NCBI GenBank assembly: GCA_025451295.1
Contig: JANWKQ010000045.1
Coordinates: forward strand, 1-40,307
DNA from: Flavobacteriales bacterium
Lineage (GTDB): Bacteria > Bacteroidota > Bacteroidia > CAIKAF01
Length of the DNA: 40,307 bases
Reading direction: 5' to 3'
How positions within the stretch are numbered: the stretch's first letter is position 1; every line of letters starts with the position of its first letter. Positions 17,005 to 24,274 of the stretch are shown one piece after another. The translations under genes and the position numbers were made by a program. The notes under the pieces are model-generated. The model was not told the DNA's origin. It made no database searches and was given only the letters and a program-made list of their open reading frames with translations.

Positions 17005-17373
17005 ATGAAAAGCGCTTTATTAAAAATACTATTTCTCGTTTCCTTTCTGGTATACCATTGTACGGGATGTCAAGTAAGAAGGTATCCTGCCAATAACGGA
17101 GAAAAGGTGGTGGAAACTGAATGGAAATGGGGTATTATGAGCGGATGGCGCGGCACCACAGCGAGCAGGAGCGCTGTGGTTACCAAAACATATAACCCAA
17201 ACGGTGTATTAATAAAGTACACGTTGCATAAAAACTACTTAACGGGTTGTACGGGTGACATTACTTTCTATGAGATGATTAAGGTTTATAGTCCTAAGGG
17301 AAAGCTGAGCTCCTTGAGCATCAACACCAACTATTGGAATCGAAAAAATAAGTCAGTGTATAGAGTGTACTAG
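17005..17373 (+). CDS. Small exported protein of unknown function
   Basis: A 122-residue protein with a hydrophobic N-terminal segment (ALLKILFLVSFLVYHCTGC). Two Cys residues follow the segment; the context VYHC is not a standard lipobox, so it may be a lipoprotein or have an ordinary signal peptide. The rest contains WKWGIMSGWRGTTASRSAVV, then NPNGVLIKYTLHKN and SPKGKLSSLSINTNY, two similar P(N/K)G-x-L strands resembling the beta repeats of toxin-like or 'MORN-variant' exported proteins. I do not recognise a family. A TATATTTG box lies 12 bases before the ATG, probably too close to be the main promoter. Confidence 0.6.
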   Translation: MKSALLKILFLVSFLVYHCTGCQVRRYPANNGEKVVETEWKWGIMSGWRGTTASRSAVVTKTYNPNGVLIKYTLHKNYLTGCTGDITFYEMIKVYSPKGKLSSLSINTNYWNRKNKSVYRVY

Positions 17374-17465
17374 CAATATAAGTCCCTTTTCTTCCTTAAT
17401 TTTTTTTTAATCTGCCTCACTGCTGTTTTTTATACTTTTACTTTTCTAATCTAAACCGGATAACC

Positions 17466-18527
17466 ATGGACTCCACTCCCATTGTTGAAGAAGTAAAAAC
17501 CACCCAACCTACCCCCTCAAAGATCATGGAAATTGGCACAGGATTCTGGCCATCCAAGGTATTATTGTCTGCCGTTCATTTTGATCTCTTTACCAAACTT
17601 GCGGCTGCTGGTTCAATGAATGCACCAGCCATTAAAAAAGAACTTGGTTTAAAATGTACCGATCGGAATGTATATGATTTTCTGGATTCATTATCAACCC
17701 TTGGGTTTTTAAAACGCGAAGGATTGCTGGAAACGGCTATTTATTCAAATGCAGCGGATACCGACACCTTTCTCGATAAAAATAAAAAAAGTTATGTGGG
17801 TGGAATGCTGGAAATGGCCAACAACCGTCTCTACCGTTTCTGGGGAAATCTCGAAGAAGCACTTCTTACAGGTGAACCACAAAATGAAGTAAAGGAAGGT
17901 GGAAATTTATTTGAAGCCTTGTATAGTGATCAGGCACGGCTTGCCGAATTCATTCATGCGATGAGCGGAATTCAGATGGGAAACTTTATGGCGTTTGCCC
18001 AGAAATTTGATTTCTCCAATACCAAAACCCTTGCCGACATTGGTGGCTCTGGCGCCCTACTTTCTTTGATGGTAGCCAAGCATCAGTCACAAATGGAATG
18101 TACGAGTTATGATCTGCCTCCGGTAGCACCTATAGCCAATGGAATTATTGCCGGATTTGGTTTGCAGGATCGCGTAAAAACCGGGAACCTTGATTTCTTT
18201 AAAGATGATTTTCCAACCGTAGATGTAATCGTCATGGGAAATATTCTACACGATTGGGATGAAGAACAAAAATTAATGCTCATGAAAAAAGCATACAATG
18301 CTTTACCAATTGGCGGAAGATTTGTAGCCATTGAAGGGATCATTGATGATGAAAGAAATAAAAACCTGTTTGGAATGATGGTGAGTCTTAACATGCTCAT
18401 TGAAACTGGAACCGGTTTTGATTATACGTATGCAGATTTCAGAAAATGGGCGAATGAAACAGGATTTAAGGAAACAAGTTTATTGCCGTTAGCAGGACCA
18501 TTTAGTGCCGCGATAGCGTATAAGTAA
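17466..18527 (+). CDS. SAM-dependent O-methyltransferase (acetylserotonin/hydroxyindole type)
   Basis: A 353-residue cytoplasmic enzyme with the two-domain layout of small-molecule O-methyltransferases. The N-terminal winged-helix dimerisation domain (about 15–110) includes GFWPSKVLLSAVHFDLFTKL. The class I SAM domain has motif I LADIGGSGALLSLMVAKH and the catalytic-region NILHDWDEEQKLMLMKKAY, in which the His is the presumed base, then GGRFVAIEGIIDDERN. Homologues act on hydroxyindoles, polyketides or phenols; the substrate here is unknown and no biosynthetic cluster surrounds it. It is a single-gene unit ended by a strong hairpin. Confidence 0.9.
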   Translation: MDSTPIVEEVKTTQPTPSKIMEIGTGFWPSKVLLSAVHFDLFTKLAAAGSMNAPAIKKELGLKCTDRNVYDFLDSLSTLGFLKREGLLETAIYSNAADTDTFLDKNKKSYVGGMLEMANNRLYRFWGNLEEALLTGEPQNEVKEGGNLFEALYSDQARLAEFIHAMSGIQMGNFMAFAQKFDFSNTKTLADIGGSGALLSLMVAKHQSQMECTSYDLPPVAPIANGIIAGFGLQDRVKTGNLDFFKDDFPTVDVIVMGNILHDWDEEQKLMLMKKAYNALPIGGRFVAIEGIIDDERNKNLFGMMVSLNMLIETGTGFDYTYADFRKWANETGFKETSLLPLAGPFSAAIAYK

Positions 18528-18537
18528 GTGCAAAAAA

Positions 18538-18566
18538 AACAAGACCCATGATTCATGAGTCTTGTT
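18538..18566. terminator. Bidirectional terminator between convergent genes
   Basis: AACAAGAC (18538–18545) pairs with GTCTTGTT (18559–18566), with a further inner CATGATTCATG palindrome. An A-run precedes it (18532–18539), which is a T-run for minus-strand transcripts. It sits between the methyltransferase stop and the metallopeptidase stop. Confidence 0.75.
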
Positions 18567-18590
18567 CCTTGGTTTGTCGAACAATTAAAA

Positions 18591-20240
18591 CTATTTTATA
18601 GAACCGTAATAGGTGATTCCTGTAACCAACTGTGAATTTTGGTTGACTGTTACGATCATGAATTGCGAAGGATATAAGTATTGTTCTGCGGAAGCGGATA
18701 CATTCTTAAAATATGGACTTCCATAAATTCCCGTCAAATCATTGCTTGTCATGCCCAGTTTGAGTCCCCTGGAGGTCCTAGCAGTGCCACTCACAATTTC
18801 ATAAAAATAAAGATCCCGATAGATGATTTGAGAAAAACTAGACCTAAAGGTATAGATGTTACCATCTTCCATTGCTTCAACCCATAGTGTAAATATTTTA
18901 TCATTATAATGATCAACCCGTCCTTTTTCCTGCTGCGCTGGTCTATACTTCTTAAAAAACTCATTAACACGAAGACCAAATATTTTTTCAAATGTATCAA
19001 CTGGCCATTGCAGTGGTGTCATACTTTCATTTAGATGAGAAGTTGATTTGTTAAGAAAGTCGTTATTTAAAATAGCCGTATTATCATCCAACTTCATGGC
19101 TTTTTTGAAGTAATCAGTCATTTTTTTCTTATCTCCTTTTAAATAATAAGCCAAAGCAGATAGTTGATAACAGTTAGGTCCAAATGCCGAATTTGTTTTC
19201 ACTAGTTTTTGCATTTGTTTAATTCTGTCCGACAAAGAGCCTTCCTCATTTAAAATAAAATGGACGAGTGATATATTGTTAACAGCAGGCAAATAATCCC
19301 GATTATCTTTTAAAACTTCATTAAATAATGACTTTGCCTTTTCAAGTAATTCAATGGCTTCAGGAGCAAGAACAAGGTTTGGTGAAGTTACACCTTTAGA
19401 ACCGACTACTTCGGCCATATCAATTGCCGAAGTGCTTTCATCAATTATCAAGGGATACATTAGTTTATTTACCGATTCATAAAAATAGGGTTGTGCCTGT
19501 AAAAAATAAATCACCCCGAGATTATTCAATATTCCTGGGGTTTTTACATTTTCATGAATCAGATGATCATAACAATATGCGGCCGTCTGATAAAATACAT
19601 ATTGTGTTTCTCCGGGAAAGTACTTCCCCATGAGAATAAGATTATTCGCTATCCGAAACAAAGGCATCAGGGAACACACTTTATCTTTTGCCGAAGTGGC
19701 GATCTGCTTTCGCTGTGCAAGGGGGGGATAACCTTCCAATTGATCCGGCAATTGAAACCATTTATATACACTATCAATTACCTGGGTTGAAATCTTCCAA
19801 CTTTGGTAACCTGCATTAAGTGAATAAAAAAATCCCATCTCATCCGCCTGGGTTTCATAAACCTCTACCAACTTTTTTTCTTTTACGTCCAGCTTACGTG
19901 ACCATTCCACATTGGCATAGGCGGATTTAAAATTCGCAAGCCAACCATGATTTTGATAATAGTGGGCCATTTCATGGGCCAGAATATAGGCCAGAGCATT
20001 GCATGAATCCGGTCCAAATCTCCTGCACAATTCAATCAGCTTAAATCCCACCTTTATTTCACCGGTATTAGAGGTTTCCGCAATCAATTCTTCATTTATG
20101 ACATCAATGGTCAAGGTTGGCTTGGGCTGATAAGAGTTTCCAGCCGAATTCACCAACCTGTTGAATACATCCGTGCAAAAATCATTAGATCTTGCAGGGA
20201 TGCATATCAACATGAAAAATATGAAGGTGAGCTTCTTCAA
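18591..20240 (-). CDS. Exported M48-type metallopeptidase with TPR-like C-terminal region
   Basis: A 549-residue protein read from a TTG start (20240), giving the signal peptide MKKLTFIFFMLICIPARSN. The zinc motif HEMAH (His89–His93), with YETQADEMG 35 residues later (Glu129 as third ligand), is the M48 gluzincin pattern. Residues 200–400 are helical with TPR-like units (ILNNLGVIYFLQAQPYF; CYQLSALAYYLKGDKKKM). The tail after about 460 is beta-rich (GLKLGMTSNDLTGIYGSPYF). It lacks the N-terminal membrane helices of HtpX/STE24, so it is more like periplasmic BepA-type peptidases. It lies 8 bases after a papain-MORN gene and is the last gene of the block. No other start upstream gives a signal peptide. 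Confidence 0.82.
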   Translation of the reverse strand: MKKLTFIFFMLICIPARSNDFCTDVFNRLVNSAGNSYQPKPTLTIDVINEELIAETSNTGEIKVGFKLIELCRRFGPDSCNALAYILAHEMAHYYQNHGWLANFKSAYANVEWSRKLDVKEKKLVEVYETQADEMGFFYSLNAGYQSWKISTQVIDSVYKWFQLPDQLEGYPPLAQRKQIATSAKDKVCSLMPLFRIANNLILMGKYFPGETQYVFYQTAAYCYDHLIHENVKTPGILNNLGVIYFLQAQPYFYESVNKLMYPLIIDESTSAIDMAEVVGSKGVTSPNLVLAPEAIELLEKAKSLFNEVLKDNRDYLPAVNNISLVHFILNEEGSLSDRIKQMQKLVKTNSAFGPNCYQLSALAYYLKGDKKKMTDYFKKAMKLDDNTAILNNDFLNKSTSHLNESMTPLQWPVDTFEKIFGLRVNEFFKKYRPAQQEKGRVDHYNDKIFTLWVEAMEDGNIYTFRSSFSQIIYRDLYFYEIVSGTARTSRGLKLGMTSNDLTGIYGSPYFKNVSASAEQYLYPSQFMIVTVNQNSQLVTGITYYGSIK

Positions 20241-20248
20241 AATAATTT

Positions 20249-22189
20249 TTATTTACCGATGGTCATTAAAGGCTGTGGATCAATCCGGGTAGAATTATGT
20301 CTTGGCAAACTACTGGAGGTATATGCATTATTATTTGCTGTACCCACATAGTCGATAAATGTACCCTGACTGTATTTTTGTATACCGATCTCTCCGGAGG
20401 CATAAAAAACAGCTACATATCCGTCCCAGCCGCTATTGAATCTTCCGATCATCTTACCCCCACTTGGAAATGTAGCTACTATCAAATCGGCCCATGTACC
20501 AAATCCTCCATCAAAAAAAGTTTCAATAACTGTTCCATCCGGTTGGGTTTGCTTTCCAAAACCATATTCCTGGCCATCTCTGAAACCTCCTTCATATTTA
20601 CCTTCATTCGTATACACCCGGGTACCGTTTCCGCTAATACAATCTCCCGAAATACACTCCGATTTTACATAGTTGACATTGGCAAGTTCAACAAAATCGC
20701 CTGTCATTATTTTTTTCTTAACACCAAAGCCATATTTAGAACCAGTTGTAAATTTATCATAGCTCCATTCTCCGGCCCATATTTTTCCATCGACAGTATA
20801 TTCCAACCCTTTTCCATGCTTTTGGTTAGCCGTATAGTATCCAAAATATACCTTTCCGTCAGCATAGGTAAATTTACCTAACCCAGCATACTCACCATTC
20901 ACAAAAGATCCCTGGTAAGCATCTCCATTGGCAAATTTTAATTTACCATATCCGTCAAACAATCCATTTTTTACATTTCCTATGTATTGTGAACCATCTG
21001 TATAAGTAATAACATCATACCCGGAAGTGAATTTATCGTTGCTGTATACCACGCCTCCAAAAGTTCCATCCGTATAATAGTTATATGCATCACCATTTCT
21101 CATTCCATCCTTAAATTCACCAGCATAGGTCGATCCGTTAGCCCAGCAATAAACACCGTAGCCATCAAATTTTCCATTCTTAAAAAATCCCTCATAGAAA
21201 TCACCATTACTGCCTTTAAGTAAACCGTATCCACTGTAACAATCACCGCTAATGCAGCCCTCTGTAAGTGTAGCTGTTGGTGCAGGCATTTCTATACAGG
21301 CTACTGTATAAACATATTTCTGAAGGTCAGCATATTTAACCCAAACAAAACCATTTTCTCCAAAATCGGTACCCCATGAATTCATAATCTCAAATGACCC
21401 CCCGTTCCTATTTTCATCATAACCTACAATAGTCATTGCATGACGAGCATGCATAAAGCCCTTTTGTGCCAGCAATGAGCTAACCGGATCCGTTTTTTCG
21501 GCATCATTTAATTCCCACGTCGCACCATCAATGGTTTCGAAAGATTTTGGAATGTACATAGCAATTATCGGTAATTTATTATCCAGTAAACATTTTTTGA
21601 CGGTTTCAATATCAAATTTTTCCCGATCAAAAAATTCTTTGCCTGTGGTCTGATCCGTTGGCCACACTCCTTTATATTTATATAAAAAATAAGCATCAGT
21701 GGCTCTGGAAAATGTAGCCGCTTGGGTCATCATATCATCTGTTGTTACTGCACAACCAATCATGGGTGAATAATATCTTTTATTACCATAGTTTACTGCA
21801 TACATAGCAATATCGATGATATTAGCCCCACCTGCGCATGTATCCTTCACAATTTTTGTGTTATTGTGCAGATATAATGGACAAAATGCAAGCGACGTAA
21901 TAATATTTCTATTGGTAATATTGTTCAGAAAGGCGTACTGAGTAGTCATGGCAGAATATCCCACTGCCCAGGAAACACAGGTTCCATAATTTCCCTGGGT
22001 TTTAGCATAGGGAGTATAGCTTTTCAAACTGTAGGCCGAAGGCATCTTACCTGAAAAGCCGAAAGCAGAGGCCGTTTTGGTTTTTAACTCAGCCTTTGAA
22101 ATAGCGTTTATTGCATCCCCCATCCCAACCTGGGCATTAACCAATTGGGTGAAGAAAATGATAACAAGAGAAATGATTACTTTTTTCAT
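20249..22189 (-). CDS. Exported papain-family (C1) cysteine peptidase with MORN repeats, copy A
   Basis: 646 residues from the chosen start at 22189 (MKKVIISLVIIFF…VNAQ signal peptide); an in-frame ATG at 22198 adds three residues. The C1 domain (about 50–300) has the oxyanion Gln and nucleophile in QGNYGTCVSWA (Gln65, Cys71), His250 in HARHAMTIVGYDE and Asn270 in MNSWGTDFGENGFVWV, the complete papain triad. From about residue 310 there are roughly ten MORN-type repeats (NGDFYEGFFKNGKFDGYGVY and similar), punctuated by two CxxGDC motifs. MORN repeats often bind lipids or partners. It is over 80% identical by eye to copy B in the sample compared. It probably acts in the periplasm or at the surface. 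Confidence 0.9.
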   Translation of the reverse strand: MKKVIISLVIIFFTQLVNAQVGMGDAINAISKAELKTKTASAFGFSGKMPSAYSLKSYTPYAKTQGNYGTCVSWAVGYSAMTTQYAFLNNITNRNIITSLAFCPLYLHNNTKIVKDTCAGGANIIDIAMYAVNYGNKRYYSPMIGCAVTTDDMMTQAATFSRATDAYFLYKYKGVWPTDQTTGKEFFDREKFDIETVKKCLLDNKLPIIAMYIPKSFETIDGATWELNDAEKTDPVSSLLAQKGFMHARHAMTIVGYDENRNGGSFEIMNSWGTDFGENGFVWVKYADLQKYVYTVACIEMPAPTATLTEGCISGDCYSGYGLLKGSNGDFYEGFFKNGKFDGYGVYCWANGSTYAGEFKDGMRNGDAYNYYTDGTFGGVVYSNDKFTSGYDVITYTDGSQYIGNVKNGLFDGYGKLKFANGDAYQGSFVNGEYAGLGKFTYADGKVYFGYYTANQKHGKGLEYTVDGKIWAGEWSYDKFTTGSKYGFGVKKKIMTGDFVELANVNYVKSECISGDCISGNGTRVYTNEGKYEGGFRDGQEYGFGKQTQPDGTVIETFFDGGFGTWADLIVATFPSGGKMIGRFNSGWDGYVAVFYASGEIGIQKYSQGTFIDYVGTANNNAYTSSSLPRHNSTRIDPQPLMTIGK

Positions 22190-22226
22190 GTTCGACAAGT
22201 GTTAAGTTTAGATTTATTCGTTTAAT

Positions 22227-22259
22227 TCAAATAGTTATTATGAGAGTGAGCTTCTTTAA
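22227..22259 (-). pseudogene. Fossil 5' end of the M48-type peptidase gene
   Basis: Read on the minus strand from 22259, the codons give LKKLTLIITI then stop TGA (22227–22229). This matches the start of the gene at 20240 (MKKLTFIFF), and it stands at the same distance from the preceding papain-MORN stop (7 versus 8 bases). Flanking bases also align. It is a remnant of the tandem duplication and should not be translated usefully. Confidence 0.75.
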
Positions 22260-22266
22260 ATTGTTT

Positions 22267-24207
22267 TTATTTACCAGTGGTCATTAAAGGCTGTGGATCA
22301 ATTCGGGTTGAATTATGTTTCGGTAAACTGCTGGATGTATAAGTGTAATTATTTGCTGTACCCATATAATCGATAAATGTACCCTGATTATATTTTTGTA
22401 TGCCGATATCCCCACTGGCATAAAAACATGCTACATATCCATCCCATCCACTACCCTCGAACCTTCCGATCATCATACCTCCATTTGTAAATCTGGCCAC
22501 TATCAAACCTGGCCAAGAATTAAAACCACCGTCAAAAAATCCCTCAATAATTGATCCATCAGTTTGGTTGATTTTTCCAATGCCATATTCCTGGCCATCG
22601 CGGAAACCTCCTTCATATGACCCTTGATTGGTATACACCCTTTTCCCAAATCCACTAGTACAATCTCCCGAAACACATTCGGCTTTTAAATAGTCAACAT
22701 TTGCAGTTGGTGCTAGAATGTTTTGATTGGCTGTATTTTTTCCTGCAAAACCATATTTAGAACCTGTTGTAAATTTATCATAAGTCCATTCTCCAGCCCA
22801 CACTTTTCCATCCGTAGTATATTCAAGACCTTTGCCATGTTTTTGATTTGCGGAATAATAACCAAAATGGACCTTTCCGTCTGCATAAATAAACTTACCC
22901 AATCCCTCGTAGTTTCCATTCACAAAAGTTCCCTGATAAATATCCCCCGTTGCAAATTTTAGTTTTCCATATCCATCAAACAATCCATTTTTTAAATTGC
23001 CGGTATACTGTGAACCATCGGCATAACTAACGATATCATATCCTGAAACAATTTTGTCATTACTATAAATGGCGCTTCCAAAGGTTCCATCAGCAAAATA
23101 GGTATATGCATCACCATTTCTCATTCCATCCTTAAATTCACCAGCATAGGTAGCTCCATTGGCATGACAATAAACTCCGTAACCATCAAATTTTCCGTTT
23201 TTAAAAAAACCTTCATAGAAATCACCATTATTAAATTTTTGTAAGCCATATCCACTGTAACAATCCCCAGTGCAACCCTCAGAAAGAGTAGAAGTAGGTG
23301 CCGGCATATCTAAATAATCTACTGTATAGGTGTATTTCTGAAGGTCATCATATTTAACCCAGACAAAACCCTTGTCCCCAAAATCTGTACCCCAGGAGTT
23401 CATAATCTCGAATGAACCTCCGTTCCTATTGTCATCATAGCTAACAATGGTCATCGCATGCCGTTCATGCATAATACCTTTTTGTGCTAATACAGCACTA
23501 ACCGGATCATTTTTTTCATCTTCATTTAAGTTCCAATTCGCGTCATTAACACTTCCGAAAGAAGCTGGAACAAACATTGCAAATATCGGTAGTTTATTAT
23601 CAAGCAAACATTTTTTGATAGTTTCAAGGTCAAATTTTTCTCTTTCAAAAAAAAGTACGGCATTAGCAGAATCATCTGGCCAGGGTCCTTGATGGTTATA
23701 AAGAGAATAAGCATCTGTGGCTCTGGAAAATGAGGCTGCCTCGGTCATCATGTTATCAGTAGCTACCGCACAACCAATCATAGGCGAATAATATCTTTTA
23801 TTGCCATAATTAACTGCATATTTGGCCACGTTAATGACATGGTTCCCACGTGCACAAGTATCCTTTACACTTCTTACATTGTTGTGCAGATATAAAGGAC
23901 AAAATGCAAGCGACGTAATAATATTTCTATTGGTAATATTGTTCAAAAAAGCATATTGAGTGGTCATGGCAGAATAGCCAACGGCCCATGATGTACAAGT
24001 TCCATAATTGCCTTGGCTTTTTGCGTAAGGGGTATAACTTTTCAAACTATAGGCCGCAGGAATCTTACTGGAAAAGCCAAATGAAGAGGCCGTTTTGGTT
24101 TTTAACTCAGCCTTATTCATCGGGAATAAGTCAGCTCCCATTCCCACCTGAGCATTTAACTGAAATACTCCGAAGGAGATTGAAAAGAAAAGTATTACTT
24201 TTTTCAT
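22267..24207 (-). CDS. Exported papain-family (C1) cysteine peptidase with MORN repeats, copy B
   Basis: 646 residues from the start at 24207 (MKKVILFFSISFGVFQLNAQ); an in-frame ATG at 24264 adds 19 polar residues before the signal peptide and is unlikely. It is colinear with copy A: Gln65/Cys71 in QGNYGTCTSWA, His250 in HERHAMTIVSYDD and Asn270 in MNSWGTDFGDKGFVWV. The same MORN array starts near residue 310 (NGDFYEGFFKNGKFDGYGVY), with CTGDC and CVSGDC motifs. Differences cluster in the region between Cys and His (about 111–130, 170–190 and 215–240) and in the late MORN region around 520–540. Both copies keep all catalytic residues, so both look active. Confidence 0.9.
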   Translation of the reverse strand: MKKVILFFSISFGVFQLNAQVGMGADLFPMNKAELKTKTASSFGFSSKIPAAYSLKSYTPYAKSQGNYGTCTSWAVGYSAMTTQYAFLNNITNRNIITSLAFCPLYLHNNVRSVKDTCARGNHVINVAKYAVNYGNKRYYSPMIGCAVATDNMMTEAASFSRATDAYSLYNHQGPWPDDSANAVLFFEREKFDLETIKKCLLDNKLPIFAMFVPASFGSVNDANWNLNEDEKNDPVSAVLAQKGIMHERHAMTIVSYDDNRNGGSFEIMNSWGTDFGDKGFVWVKYDDLQKYTYTVDYLDMPAPTSTLSEGCTGDCYSGYGLQKFNNGDFYEGFFKNGKFDGYGVYCHANGATYAGEFKDGMRNGDAYTYFADGTFGSAIYSNDKIVSGYDIVSYADGSQYTGNLKNGLFDGYGKLKFATGDIYQGTFVNGNYEGLGKFIYADGKVHFGYYSANQKHGKGLEYTTDGKVWAGEWTYDKFTTGSKYGFAGKNTANQNILAPTANVDYLKAECVSGDCTSGFGKRVYTNQGSYEGGFRDGQEYGIGKINQTDGSIIEGFFDGGFNSWPGLIVARFTNGGMMIGRFEGSGWDGYVACFYASGDIGIQKYNQGTFIDYMGTANNYTYTSSSLPKHNSTRIDPQPLMTTGK

Positions 24208-24274
24208 GATCATTAAGTGATTAGTTATTAAATTTTTTTGAGTTACGCTTAATTTATATATCAATATACACCTC

